Shown here in pieces: positions 23,886-35,120 of a stretch of DNA of 64,000 nucleotides. Source of the DNA: Fulvia fulva. Its lineage: Eukaryota > Ascomycota > Dothideomycetes > Mycosphaerellales > Mycosphaerellaceae. The stretch covers positions 744,001 to 808,000 of the forward strand of contig NC_063022.1 in assembly GCF_020509005.1 (NCBI RefSeq), given 5' to 3'. The notes below the pieces were generated by a model. It saw only the letters and a list, made by a program, of their open reading frames with translations, searched no databases and was not told the DNA's origin. Each line of letters opens with the position of its first letter. The first letter of the stretch is position 1. A program made the translations under genes and the position numbers.

Positions 23886-24667
23886 CTATTCCTTCTGCAC
23901 GGCCTTGTCAAAAGTCCTATCGGGTGAGACGGTGGTGGTCTGGGTAAGGAAAGACGCGCGATGAACACACCATTGTTCGGTGTCGGGGACCCAGGAGTCG
24001 AAGTCGTCGAGCGTACCGGCTGTGACGCTGACGATTTCGTCCCTAGACACAGGAAGACGCTATCAGCAGTGGATTCAACGAGGCTATCGAAAATGTGCCA
24101 AAGCATCCCGGGGGTCGGTGATCGTACCACAATGGTGTATAGGCGAACAGCTTGCTGCCGCACTGGGAGCAGAAGTCTCGCCTAGTATGGTGGTATGTCA
24201 GTCCGCCTTGATCGATGGGCATCGATGCATAAGGTATAAGACAAGGGCTTACTTCAGCTTCGTTCCCGAGTCGGTAGCGATGTCGCAGTACTCCTTTTGG
24301 TGCTCTGCGCCTTGCGTTACTTTGGAGCCCTGTGGAGGTGGTGGGTGGTTAGCCAATTGTGGCACGGCAGGTAGCAGTGCGTGGAGTAGGAGACACGTGA
24401 GTGGCAAGGTGTAGGGTGAGGTGGCAAGGCACGTATCTTACATCGCGTGGGCAGATCGATGCCAGCAAGAATGCCGAGCCCGTGGCCCTTCTGCAGTTTA
24501 GGCAGTGGCAGACTGGATCACGATATCAACAATGCCATCCCACGCCAGGTCGCTAGCTTTCATTACGGCATACCAGTGTTGTAGTACGGCTTCGCACTGG
24601 GTCCTGCGAGTTTATATTTGATGGCGCCGCAGAGACATTGGCCTGTCTTTGTTGGTGATGAGGCCAT
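23886..24667 (-). CDS. GFA (glutathione-dependent formaldehyde-activating / CENP-V-like) family protein
   Basis: This gene is easy to miss because it is cut into five small exons: 24667-24574, 24512-24442, 24329-24253, 24181-24128 and 24042-23886. All phases agree and the product is 150 residues. The zinc-site cysteines of the family are in place: GQCLCGAI at the start, CHCLNCRRATGSAF, and RDFCSQCGSKLF. The family end block is VTAGTLDDFDSW followed by EQWCVHRASF. GFA proteins bind zinc and include S-hydroxymethyl-glutathione synthase, but most fungal members have no proven substrate. The introns are 61, 112, 71 and 83 nt. Its stop codon lies 55 bp from that of the convergent channel gene. Confidence 0.85.
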
Positions 24668-26125
24668 TCTCAATCCATGTGTCGAGATGTACGACCATCA
24701 AGGTGTACATACAGCATGACACGGCATGGCACAGCACGAGCAAACGTGACAGTGACAGCTGTGTAGCACGGCACGAGACCACTTGCTGCTCCACCAGAGG
24801 TATTGCTGCTGCATCCTCGGCAATACTCATTGGCTGCGTCCACTACTCGATCCATGCGGACGGATGCCTTCTTGAAGAGGCTGTCAGCGCCGTGGCGGAG
24901 ACACTCCATCAGTGCTGCGATGTCGTTCGTGCATCATGGGTTGACTGAGGCAGAAGCGGCGGGAGCACAACGCACTCGATCGATGAACGTGGACTGTGGA
25001 CGTGGATGCCATGACCGGTGTGCTAGTTTAGCTCTAGCGAGTCGGCACACTCAGACCGCAATTCTCGGCATCTTCGGAAGCTGTTTCACAACGCGTCGAC
25101 CAGGATCCCACGCTTGGCCGAAGACTCGTCCAGATCTCCATCTTTCAACGACTGTGCCGTGCGTGCTACCTCAACAACCCCATCACCACCACATGACATG
25201 ACGCACGCTGCCCAACCACGACATCTCCGCCGCAGAAAGCGCAGCGCGCAGCCACAACGTGACAGCGACACCTCCCACCGCGCGATGCTTCAGCCTCCCG
25301 CGCTGCTCTCCCCTCGGCCCACCGCATCCCAGCCAACCTTGAGCCGCTTCATGCACAACGAGGGCCGTACCGTCGAATCGCAGACGTGCCGATTCCTAGC
25401 TGCAGCGGCAACATGGACGTGGCAGTCGCTGTATGCGTGCAGTGCCTGGATCGACGACACCGGCGCGGCCAGTAGGCATTTTCGGCTGTCGACGCGAACG
25501 GCGCAGTCGCTCAACGACCACAAGACCAGCAGTGCACGCTGCATCCGCCTGGTATTGTGCCAGCGCCTAGCAGGCGATACCTCCCACTCGAACACTTCAC
25601 CATGTGGAGTGACGGGTGCCGTTATAGCATGCGCAGCGCCTCACCTCGCCCGCCCGCCCGCCCGCCCGTCATCCATCTCCGAGTGCATGCTGTGACCCGC
25701 CAATGAGGGCTTCACCGACCAAGACACCGATAGGAGCGGTCTCACCAGCGATGGCATGTCTGTCTCTGTGCGTGCAGCCTGTGCAGCTGGTATGTAGGCA
25801 TGCCTGGCATGCTCACCTTCTCTCCCTGCTTTAACTTTGCTGGGGCCTACCGTTCTACGCCCATTCTCCCTTCTCAAACAGAAGATCTCTTACCTCTTTG
25901 TATTCTTCACTGCTTCTATTACTACCTGGTACCGTGGTCAGGCTTGCATATCCGTCAGCGGCTGATCTTTCCATCTCTACAACAACCACATCCCCGACAT
26001 CCCTCCCTCCCTCCACCGCCTCCACTGCTACTGCGACTTTCTGGCTTCTTTCGCTGGCTGCATCAAGTTCCCCACTATCTTCGTTTAAGCTCTTGGATAA
26101 TTCGCTTTCGTTCGACGGTGTCACC
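24668..26125. other. intergenic, no gene seen
   Basis: About 1.46 kb separates the GFA gene and the VOC gene, which diverge. A frame at 25114-25695 is open but looks compositional (Ser/Arg/Ala-rich, no motif). A pyrimidine-rich stretch at about 25960-26040 precedes the VOC start, as in many fungal promoters. Confidence 0.5.
25647..25668. repeat. (CGCC)n tetranucleotide microsatellite
   Basis: Five and a half perfect tandem copies of CGCC lie in the spacer between the GFA and VOC genes. Confidence 0.9.
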
Positions 26126-28114
26126 ATGCCAATATCACATTGGGGCATTTCGGTAACTCACATTCCATCGGCCACTTCGTTCTATCTTGCTGCGCTCCAG
26201 CCCTTGGGATATCGCTTTATTGGCCATCAGGGCGATTCGATTGGTCTTGGGATCGATTCTGCCGATTTCTTCATCACTCAGGCGCCTATTGGGTCAGTAT
26301 CGTTGAGTGGTGTACTCGACAAAGGCTGACATGAGATCAGCACACGACCTGCGCCGAACCACATTGCCTTTCTTGCGGAGAGTAGATTGATCGTAAGAGA
26401 GTGCTATGCGGCTGCACTGAACTCTGGAGCCTACCCGAGCGGATCACCAAAGTACCGGAACGAGGAGTGCGAATGCTTCAACGCTGCTGTAGAGGACCTG
26501 GATGGAAACACGATCGAGTTCATCTTTCGACAGCCGCATGGCGAGGGAAAGTGCTGCGGTACGGTTGCGCCTGCGGAAGATCAGAAAGTCATCACTTGGC
26601 AGAAGGACGTCGAGGAGGGTGTGCCGGAGGAAGACGCGCAATCTGTCGCACGGTCCCAGGCATCAGGTGGAACTCTCGCATCGCAAGCGTCGAAAGCCAA
26701 GTCGAGAATGCAGACCGCAATGGACCTTGTCTCGAATACATCGAAATCAGTGAAGTCGGACACACCCAGCCAGGCCATTTCTCGGACCAACACCGCTCCA
26801 GCGAAGCCCGACTTCCCGGCCAAAGGACTGATTGGTATAGCCTTGGGCGCTGCTGCTGGCGCGGGATTGATGTATGCGTTGCATAGAGCGGAGTCGAGAA
26901 ATGCACAAGAAGAGTCCGAGCATATGGCCTACATGTCGTCTAAGAATTCAAGGCGTCAGTCTGTCGCTGGCACTGTCAGACCGCCGCCACCGAAAGCAGA
27001 GACTGTAAAGGAATCAATAGCTCCGCCACCACCTCCGCCATCTCCGCCATCTTCAAAGCACGATACGAGGAAGTTCCACCGCAATTTCAGTACGACAGAG
27101 TCCGCATACAGCCGGAGACCGCCACCACCAGAAACACGAGCAATGCGCATGATCGCAGACACGGGCTACAACAAGGACGACGAAGACGTTCAAGAAGTGC
27201 TGAGCCGGTACACCACGATGCGACCGCACGCGACCAGAAATCGAGACGATGAAATCGAATATGCCCCAGCATCAAGAGCGCCGCGAAGCGACGCACCCTC
27301 AGGACATAGCATAAAACGCGCCAATACTCTTCCAGTCGGTGCCCTCGAAGATCGCCCAAACTACTACCTCGAAGCACCTCCAGCAAAATCCAGTGCCTCC
27401 AGATACGCAAGCCGACATGGATCCACGTCGGGCTCACATTACGATCGCCGCAGCAGCCACGACGACGCCAACCTCAAACGCCACGACAGTGGCGTCAGCA
27501 TGCATTCCTCCCATCGCAGCCACCGCGACCGCGATCGAGACAGCGAAGCCGGCAGGAGATCCTCTGCAAGCACCATCAAACCCTCCCGCCGAGACTCCAA
27601 GTACGACGATGTCCAAGCCGCGGTCGAAGCAGCAGTAGGCAAGAAAGCCGCATCAAAAGCCCCAAGCTCCTGCTACTACCCAGCCGCCATATCCCTCCCA
27701 CCCTCCAAAGCAGATTCTCGCAGCGACCGAGAGCGCGATCGGGATGGGGATCACTCCCACGCAGGTTCAAAGGCACCGACCTACATCTCCCCGCGCGACG
27801 CCCAGATCCCACCCCTCGAGGCCGTAGAAAGCAAACAGAGCTGGGAAGATTTCGCCGGCGAGGAGAGTGACGGGCTAGGGGATGTCAGGACTGTTATGCC
27901 AGATGATAGCATCTCTTGTGTTGATCTCAGTAAGCGGAGACGGAAACACCATAGTTCGAGGAGGGGTGAGGCGGGGAGTGAGAGGACTGTGAGGCCGGCG
28001 AGGAAGGAGAAGGAGAGGGAGCGTGGGAGTCGGTATAGTGATGCTAAGCTGACTGCGATACCGTATCGGGGGAAGGAGAGGGAGGGGAAGAGGAGTATTT
28101 TGGGGTTTGCGTAG
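26126..28114 (+). CDS. VOC (glyoxalase-fold) domain protein with long disordered Arg/Ser-rich tail
   Basis: Exons 26126-26292 and 26341-28114 (48-nt intron) give 646 residues. The first ~130 residues are a complete VOC module: ISVTHIPSATSFYLAALQPL, then PNHIAFLAES, ECYAAALNSGAYPSG and DLDGNTIEFIFRQ. Small fungal VOC proteins normally end here. Instead there is a tail of about 500 residues. It holds a Gly/Ala-rich hydrophobic segment (GLIGIALGAAAGAGLMYALH, near residue 220) that may cross or touch a membrane. This is followed by proline runs and long Ser/Arg/Asp/His-rich stretches (for example SSHRSHRDRDRDSEAGRRSS). The tail predicts disorder and heavy phosphorylation. Metal-binding His/Glu positions of glyoxalase I are only partly recognisable, so catalytic activity is uncertain. 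Confidence 0.82.
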
Positions 28115-28607
28115 TGTGTGTTTTTGGTGTGTGGGGGGTTTTTTTGATCTCGACAGAGGAGAGAGGGACAGGATCTCTTGTGTATGGGGGTTGATGAGCA
28201 TTTTTGTAGCGTGTTTTGGGCTGTATAGTGGGGTTTGTATAGCATGAAATGATTTCTCTTAGGATTCATAGTCCTGGACGCTTATAAGAGGCACTGCTGA
28301 GCACAATGCCGTTTTGGCTCAATGGCGGAAGAGGCAGGCACGTGCTATGCTGGTCTGTGCCTTGCGAGACCGATGCACCAATCGTATTTGACAAGAACCT
28401 CATCCATCTCCATCCCACTTTCACCACGATTCATCATCGACAGCGAACGTCTTTCATTGTATCTGCATGAGTCACTTCGGCGTGAGTATAAATAATTAGG
28501 CGGCTTATCGTTTCATACTCTTCGTCTCTTACGTCTTTCCATCCTGCGGTCTTGACCTTCCCAAACACCCGCACACTTATCAGCACACGCAAAAATTGGC
28601 CAGAAAC
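28115..28607. other. intergenic, no gene seen
   Basis: This covers the 3' end of the VOC gene (T-rich stretch at about 28119-28146) and the promoter of the amine oxidase gene. No coding signal was found. Confidence 0.45.
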
Positions 28608-30255
28608 ATGACGCACAGCACAGCAGGTGGGATCCGCCATTACGATACGATAGTCATAGGTGCTGGCATATCGGGACTGGCTACTGCATCTCGGCTCTTC
28701 GAACATCCGCGATACAGAGGAAAGAATCAGCTTCTGGTCCTTGAGGCACGAGATCGTATTGGCGGCCGTATAGGTACAGCTCATATCAACGGCCATCGAC
28801 TGGATACTGGAGCCAATTGGATACATGGCATAGGTACAGAACATGATCCCAACCCGCTGATGAAGATCTTGCCACACAAGAAGTTCAAGGAATTATCAGG
28901 CACTGTTGTATTCAGGCCCGCTGATGATGCCAGCTCGCAGAACGATGATGACTGGGTCAAGGTAGATTCCACGAAGTCTTTGGACGAGACAGGTGATCGG
29001 GTTATACCTGCAAAGGTCGCTGGAACGTGAACGGAAGCACTGTGGTCGGTGATTGGCGAGGTGCATGGGATTGCATCGCAAACTCCCGCCAGCGAGGCAA
29101 AACAGACCTCTATACTACATGCTATTGCCACATCGAAGGTGTTTCAAGACGCGTTTCGAGAACTGCCAAAGGACTACCACCGGGTCCTTGGAGCAATGCC
29201 GCAATTCGTTGAAGTTATGGAGGCAGGACCTCTTGCGGCTCAATCTGCGGAGCATTCAGCAGGCCGACCAGGATTCGGTTTGTTGGAGTATGCCATTGAT
29301 GATGTCGATGGTGACCAAGTGTTCCTGAGAGATGGATACATCGCCATTGTCAATGAGGTATCCCGAGAACTGTTGGAGGCCGGCATCATCGATACTGGGG
29401 TTGAGGTCAAGCAGATAGCATGGGACAGGAATCCAATTCTGATTACGACTATTCAGGGTGATTACAAGGCAAAGGAAGTTGTCTGTAGCCTTCCGCTCGG
29501 GGTCTTGCAGCATGATCAGCAGATCGCGGCTGCGCATACCACTGGTACAGCACTTTTCCAACCATCGCTTCCCGGCCGATAAGCAGGAATCGATTCGAAG
29601 CCTTGGTTTCGGCACGCTGGACAAAGTCTTCCTCGTCTACGATAAGGCCTGGTGGGCCGAAGAGCCTTATGCATCCATCATCGCCAAAGGACTGGTTCAA
29701 GAGCCATTCAGTGCAGAAGAAAGCACCCAACAGCCGGTCGACATCACAACTTCTGCATCGCCAGATGGTTTCATGGGCTTCACGGATGAACTCGCTGGTA
29801 TCGAGATACACCAAGACGGGACCACGTCGTCCGGTCTACGCTTCGTGTCCGTAATGAACCTCCAAAATCTCACCGGCGTCCCAGCACTATCAGCTTTCGT
29901 GTCCTGCGCAAACGCAACACACCTCGAAGCAATGACCGACAACCAAGCCAGCGGCATACTGCATCGTGCCATGACGTCTTGGTTCGGACGTGAGCCACCG
30001 AGGCCGAATGGTGTGCATGTCACTCGCTGGGCGCAAGATGAGTTCTCCAGAGGCAGCTATAGCCACATGATCACAGGTCTTTCGGAGACGAGACATCGCG
30101 AGAATTTCCAAATACCCGTCGTGAGCGACAGTGGGTCGAGAATGAGGTTTGTGGGCGAACATACGAGTAGGAATCATTTCGCGACTGTGCATGGCGCTTT
30201 GCTGAGTGGATGGCGGGAGGCGGATGATATACTGAAGCACAAGGATGTCTCGTGA
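28608..30255 (+). pseudogene. FAD-dependent polyamine/amine oxidase, disrupted
   Basis: The frame begins with the dinucleotide-binding motif VIGAGISGLATASRL, continues with LEARDRIGGRIGT and GANWIHGIG, and later has VVCSLPLGVL and the C-terminal FAD block MRFVGEHTSRNHFATVHGAL. This identifies a flavin amine oxidase of the polyamine oxidase/Fms1 class. Two defects split it: an in-frame TGA at 29028-29030, after which the same frame continues (TEALWSVIGEVHG), and a +1 shift at the CCC run at 29571-29573, where the frame must change to read ADKQESIRSLGFG. I tested intron models for the first break and found none with correct phase. If both changes are real the gene is dead; the CCC change could be a homopolymer error. 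Confidence 0.78.
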
Positions 30256-30850
30256 GGTATTCTGCGAGCTGGCTTCAAAAGATGCATGCGCTACATGTAT
30301 TGCAGGAGCAGTCGCGTCATACCGACTTTGCCATGATGCCTGGCAGATCGTGCCTGTTGTGGAACAGAACAGCGGCCCTATGTCCGCTGGCGTCCTGCAG
30401 GTACCCTATACCTGGCTTGGCACCGATACGCTGCCGTCGATGACTGAGCACCCAAACAGGTTTTCTCAGCCTCCTTGCACACGACAAACGCACCATTGAG
30501 GCGACTTCATATGCCCCCGCCAGTCAAAGGATGACTACACAGGATGGCCATTCATATTGGACACATGCTACTGCGGACTTCGGGAACATCGTGAAGCGTT
30601 ACGCAACGCGGTAGTGTTGCCAGCACAATCCCTTTGTTTGACCACAGGCTTGCCGCATTCCAGCCATGCGCCAACAGAACGCTTGAAGTGTTTGCACAAT
30701 GACGTGTCTGTGCTCGCCTGTGCGATTCGGGTAACGTTAGTACAATTCGTTCATTTTGTACCAGGTGCATGCGTCGTTCGACCTACGCTCACGATGGACC
30801 ACGGGACTTTTCACCTCATCGCCGCATCTTGTACGCACTGACGTGGCAGC
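30256..30850. other. intergenic, no gene seen
   Basis: About 600 bp lies between the amine oxidase pseudogene and the glycosyltransferase gene. Only short frames without motifs are present. Confidence 0.45.
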
Positions 30851-32419
30851 ATGCCGACTGGACACGGAGATTGGCGCAACACAAAGTGGCACGGCATGAG
30901 ACAATACTGGAAAGTCCTCCTTGCGACGATTGTATTGCTGAGCACATGTCTCTTCCTCTTCCCTCCCGTAAACCAGGAACCACTAAAAGCCCTTCAGACA
31001 AGCATATCCAAGTCGAAGCCTGAACAGACCAAGTCGGAATTCTACCAATGGCGAACGCTCACCTCTTTCACGCGCATCAATTCGAGCGATTCGACTTACC
31101 ATATGACCACTGAGCAACTTTGTCGGCACTTCCCTAAAGACAAACTAAACGACATCCAACCCATCCTGAAAACTGGACACGGCGTTATCGAACGTGCGCG
31201 ACAGAGCCTACTCAGCACATCAGCATGCCTTGACAATCTGCTCATCTTCTCCGATCTAGAGGAAGAACTGGAGGGACACCACGTTATAGATGTGATAGCA
31301 GACCTGCCACGTGAGCTTCTACAGTCCGACAATCAGACCATCCCATACTTTGAGCTACAGAAACAGGCAATGGACGGCACTCTCGATGGACCAGGAATGT
31401 CAAAAGGCGAGGGATGGAGGACGGACAAGTTCAAGTTCTTGCCTGCGATCAGTCGAGCATGGCTCATGGCTCCGAACAAGAGCTGGTACGTCTTTTACGA
31501 GGGTGACACCTATGTTGTGTGGGATAGTGTGTTCCGACTGCTTGAGCACTTCGATCCAGATGTGCCGCACTATTTTGGCTCGCCTTCGCCAGGTGCAGAT
31601 CACGGGGGTGGCATAATTACATGGTTCGCAAATGGAGGGCCAGGCTGTATCATATCTCGTGGTGCTATGCGGAAACTGGTCAAAGATGATTGGGATCGAT
31701 CCAGTGGCGAGTGGAAGGGTAGCAAGCTTGCGGAGAAGAACTGGAACGAGACGCTCACCAACTGCTGCGGTGACAGCTCACTTGGGTCGGTATTGTGGAA
31801 CGAAAACGTGGATTTGGAAGGTAAGATAACAGTACGGGTTTTGTGGCTAACCGCTAACGTCTTGCCAGGGCTTTGGCCATCCTTTGACCCGCATCCGCTC
31901 CACGGCGTTCCCTTCTCAGACTTGTACTGGTGTCAACCCGTCTTGACCATGCACAAGACTGAGCATCAAGATGCTCTTAAACTTTGGCAATTTGAGTGGG
32001 ATCATCGCAAATCGGATCGGCCTCTGTTGTATCGAGATCTCGCAGTCGATTTCCTCAACATGGCTAACATGACAAGAAAACTGGATTGGGATAATGGCGA
32101 GTGGGATTCATATCGACCTGCAGCGGATGATCCAAGCCAGCCGAATGAGTCTGTGGACAATTGCGAACGAGCTTGTGCTAGAGCTGAAGGGTGCTTTCAG
32201 TGGACTTATCACCTCCAACGTTGCTATTTCGTTAGATCCTTTAGGTTGGGAAGAGCTAAGGCGCCGATGGTCGAGGATGATCGGAAGGATCGCGAGTGGT
32301 CTTACGAAGATCAGAGGTTCATTGCTGGCTGGGACGCGGACAAGATCAAACGATGGATAAGTGAGAGACCTTGTGATGAGGTTCAATGGGTGAGGCCAAG
32401 TATTGAGAGGATCTTCTAG
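30851..32419 (+). CDS. GT31-type glycosyltransferase with C-terminal PAN/apple-like domain
   Basis: This is a type II membrane protein with a single anchor near residues 20-40 (YWKVLLATIVLLSTCLFLF) and a luminal catalytic domain. The fungal GT31-like block is seen in KFLPAISRAWLMAPNKSWYV followed by FYEGDTYVVWDSVF, where E-G-D-T is the DxD-like site. FGSPSPG and ANGGPGCIISRGA follow. The C-terminal NCERACARAEGCFQWTY...CYF has the cysteine spacing of a PAN/apple module. An in-frame 48-nt segment (31821-31868) has a GTAAGA donor, a GCTAAC branch and a CCAG acceptor and is very likely an intron; removing it gives 506 residues. If retained the frame stays open (522 residues). Such Golgi enzymes act in protein or wall glycan assembly; the sugar is unknown. 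Confidence 0.82.
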   Translation: MPTGHGDWRNTKWHGMRQYWKVLLATIVLLSTCLFLFPPVNQEPLKALQTSISKSKPEQTKSEFYQWRTLTSFTRINSSDSTYHMTTEQLCRHFPKDKLNDIQPILKTGHGVIERARQSLLSTSACLDNLLIFSDLEEELEGHHVIDVIADLPRELLQSDNQTIPYFELQKQAMDGTLDGPGMSKGEGWRTDKFKFLPAISRAWLMAPNKSWYVFYEGDTYVVWDSVFRLLEHFDPDVPHYFGSPSPGADHGGGIITWFANGGPGCIISRGAMRKLVKDDWDRSSGEWKGSKLAEKNWNETLTNCCGDSSLGSVLWNENVDLEGKITVRVLWLTANVLPGLWPSFDPHPLHGVPFSDLYWCQPVLTMHKTEHQDALKLWQFEWDHRKSDRPLLYRDLAVDFLNMANMTRKLDWDNGEWDSYRPAADDPSQPNESVDNCERACARAEGCFQWTYHLQRCYFVRSFRLGRAKAPMVEDDRKDREWSYEDQRFIAGWDADKIKRWISERPCDEVQWVRPSIERIF

Positions 32420-32643
32420 GCTGGTGGACGGTCATTGGATCAAGCTGAGAGACTACTCCATGTCTGGCTCACTTAAATCTCACTCAGGAGAACACAGTCA
32501 CATCCTTGCGCGGGCCTCTTCAGTACGCCTCGTTCAAGCAGGATCTATACTGTTCAGCTGAACTACAAAGCCGCATCAATACACAATCCCAGAGAACATA
32601 ACACTGCCTCCGAGGTACGAAGCGTGGAAAAGCGAGGTTCACG

Positions 32644-33347
32644 ATGGCAGACGATACAGATGCGATGTCAAAGCTCATGGAGTAAGCGCTATCGTATAAC
32701 TGCAGGTAAATACATGCTCATACCTTGCCAGTTTCAGCGAAGAGCGTGTACTACTGAGTATCGGGCCAGCTATGCTCCAGTGGTCGATTCCACGCGCTCA
32801 CCTCGAGCGATCTCGTCTCTTCCGTGACATGCTCCAGAAGCAGTGGTTGAAGACTAGGCCGCGTAAGCTCGACCTACCGGACGTCGACCCAGTGATCTTG
32901 AGGGCATATCTCCACTTCCTGAGTGAAGAGGAGGTCCCCGACCTGGGCTCTTGGGACCTCATTGATCTCTACGTATATGGCGAGCAAATTTCGGACGAAC
33001 GTCTCAAGAACTCAGTACTGGACACGATCCTTGAGCACGTTGAGACTACTCATACAGCTGGTCGCGCGGAGATGCCGTGTCCAGACGAGATCGAATACGT
33101 GTACGAGAATACATCGGTGGGCTCGGCCGGGAGGAAACTTATGGTGGACATCTATCATCGCTTCGGCGAGCCTATGCATCTCGAGGATGGGTATCACAGG
33201 GACTTCATCTATGACCTTGCGCTTAAGCGTTTGGAAAGGCTCAGGGATGACCCAGCTTCGATACAGCATTTCGTTGCCGCTGGCTTCGAGGAGAACAGAA
33301 GAGGTCGCCACATTGGCCAGCGCGAAACCTGGCACGTCTCTCGATGA
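32644..33347 (+). CDS. BTB/POZ-domain protein, possibly truncated by an in-frame TGA
   Basis: Exon 1 (32644-32681) and exon 2 (from 32732, after a 50-nt intron) start a BTB fold: MSKLMDFSEERVLLSIGPAM, then IPRAHLERSRLFRDML and the conserved LDLPDVDPVILRAYLHFL. It is 217 residues to the TGA at 33345-33347. The same frame then stays open for 65 more codons to 33545, with protein-like composition (DYHELLRDEHVRASLSAE and SPWSRLREP). The original protein was therefore probably 283 residues. Fungal BTB proteins of this kind are numerous and mostly unstudied; some are Cullin-3 adaptors. A 3' intron that skips the stop is not excluded, but I found no matching donor and acceptor. Confidence 0.72.
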
Positions 33348-33614
33348 GACTATCATGAGCTCCTCCGCGACGAACATGTTCGCGCAAGCTTGAGCGCCGA
33401 GAGGAGAGGAGAGCGGGAGATCGAACGCGCGATGAGTGTCTATGGAACCGCTTCGAACCCTTTCGCAGAAGCACTGCCAGAGAAGTCTCAGGAATGGGGA
33501 AGAAGTCCATGGTCGCGCTTGAGAGAGCCGCGTAGCGAAGTGTGAGATGCAGACACCCTGCGAAGTACATACCAGCCGTGGCTCGACAAGTGAGTCAAAA
33601 TCGTCTTCTGTACA

Positions 33615-35120
33615 CTAAGCAGCAAATTCGAATCGCGGGTTCTCATCACCAAGCGCGAGAATCTCATCCTCGTTCAACCCTCGTATCTTTTCATCTCTCG
33701 CGCCAGCAGCCCGCTTTCGATTCTCTGCCTTGAAGAAGAGGTACATCGACCCGTAAATGATAGCACCTAACACCACTAACGCCATCGTTACAGCATGCCC
33801 TTTCACATACCGTGGACCTTCAGCCGCTGGATACAGGAAGGGTGCCATGATACCGGAGCAATTACCGATTGTGAGCTGTAGTCCTGTTGCAGTCGTGCGC
33901 TTGCCGTAACGTGGATTGTTACTCGGCAGCCATGCAAGAGGTATACCAACAGCCACGTAGAGTCCCATCGCTACCAGAAAGCAGCCAGCGAAGTGTACGC
34001 CCGAGCTCGTGTCTGATATGAGCAGGGCATAGCCCACTACTGATATCGCTGCAGAGAGGACCGCTACTGGACCTCGAGACTGCTTGTGATCACTGTATCG
34101 TGCTGCGGCCATGTATGTCAACGCGCCAAGGGCATAGCACGGTATCGTGAGGACTTGTATAATCGCCCGAGAGGAGCCTGGTCGAATGCCCTGAATGATC
34201 GTCGGCAAGAAGGTGCTGTATCCATACAGCATGGTATCCAGGCAAAACTGCCCGACGCAGAATGCCCAGATCTTCCAGTCTTTTAATCCCTTCCTCACAT
34301 CCTGCCACTCAAACACATCCGTCTGCCCAGTTTGTCCAGCTCTTCGTGCCAGCATCATCTCCTTCTCCTCGTCGTTGAGGTAGTATGCCGTCTCCGGGTC
34401 ATCGGCCAGTATCCACCAGCATGCAATGCCTAGAACGACGGTCGGTATTCCTTCGAGGATAATGATCCATCTCCATCCCCTGAGACCCGCAACGCCATCC
34501 ATGAAGCCAATGCCGTACGCCAGCAAGCCTCCACAAGCCCCAGCCAGCGCAGCCGACACGAACAGATACCCAATCCTCAGCGCCAGTTCTCGTTTCGTGT
34601 AGAAGAACGTCAAGTATATTGCTGCTCCAGGGAAGAGCCCTCCCTCCACCAAGCCCAACAGTAGGCGACAGACGATCAGTCCAGCATAAGACTGCGTTAT
34701 GCCAGTGAGCGTCGCGATGATGCCCCAAGAGGTTGTAATGAACGCAATCCATCGAGAGGGACGGACATATTTCTTTAGGATGAGATTAGAGGGTAACTCG
34801 GAGAGGATGTAGGTGACGAAGAGGAGAGACACGGCGGTCAGGTATTGGTTTCCGACCATGCTGAGGTCAGATTCAAGGCCGTAGAGGCGGGCATTGCCGA
34901 TATTGACGCGGTCGAGGAAGGAGAGGAGGTAGAGGAGCATGACGACGGGGACGATATGGAGGTCCAGTTTCCTGACCAGTTTCTTCTCTTTCGCGCGGTC
35001 TAGTTCGATGGTACCGCCTTCGTAACCATAATGTGCTGTCTCCTCTGAGCCCAGCTTCGTGTCGGCCATAGTCCCATTCATCTTTCTGTCCATCGATCCA
35101 TCGCTGTCCATTGCCGCCAT
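33615..35120 (-). CDS. MFS transporter, anion:cation symporter (Dal5/Tna1-like) family
   Basis: The 501-residue protein starts at the ATG at 35120 (MAAMDSDGSMDRK). Before the first helix it has KKLVRKLDLHIVPVVMLLYL, and then LLSFLDRVNIGNARLYGLE, the signature opening of the ACS family that includes allantoate and nicotinic acid permeases. Twelve hydrophobic segments follow, with the loop motif GLVEGGLFPGAAIYLTFFY and WRWIIILEGIPTV in the usual places. The length is normal and the frame is uninterrupted. The substrate is probably a small organic anion or vitamin, but cannot be read from sequence. It converges on the BTB gene. Confidence 0.88.
   Translation of the reverse strand: MAAMDSDGSMDRKMNGTMADTKLGSEETAHYGYEGGTIELDRAKEKKLVRKLDLHIVPVVMLLYLLSFLDRVNIGNARLYGLESDLSMVGNQYLTAVSLLFVTYILSELPSNLILKKYVRPSRWIAFITTSWGIIATLTGITQSYAGLIVCRLLLGLVEGGLFPGAAIYLTFFYTKRELALRIGYLFVSAALAGACGGLLAYGIGFMDGVAGLRGWRWIIILEGIPTVVLGIACWWILADDPETAYYLNDEEKEMMLARRAGQTGQTDVFEWQDVRKGLKDWKIWAFCVGQFCLDTMLYGYSTFLPTIIQGIRPGSSRAIIQVLTIPCYALGALTYMAAARYSDHKQSRGPVAVLSAAISVVGYALLISDTSSGVHFAGCFLVAMGLYVAVGIPLAWLPSNNPRYGKRTTATGLQLTIGNCSGIMAPFLYPAAEGPRYVKGHAVTMALVVLGAIIYGSMYLFFKAENRKRAAGARDEKIRGLNEDEILALGDENPRFEFAA

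Noticed and set aside
25647..25668. CRISPR-like array
   Set aside because: It is a simple (CGCC)n microsatellite without spacers, in a eukaryotic genome.
25114..25695. 193-residue frame in the GFA-VOC spacer
   Set aside because: It has no domain, no splice pattern and a compositional bias, and an equally open frame runs on the other strand.
29015..29095. Intron to remove the TGA at 29028
   Set aside because: The only usable donor (AAG/GTCGCT) with acceptors up to 29095 gives the wrong phase or too short an intron.
7550..33347. Reassigned TGA codon (alternative genetic code) to explain several in-frame TGAs
   Set aside because: Intact genes in the same window (SDR, sulfotransferase-like, Rho-like, channel) end at TGA, and the extra TGAs occur only in accessory genes.
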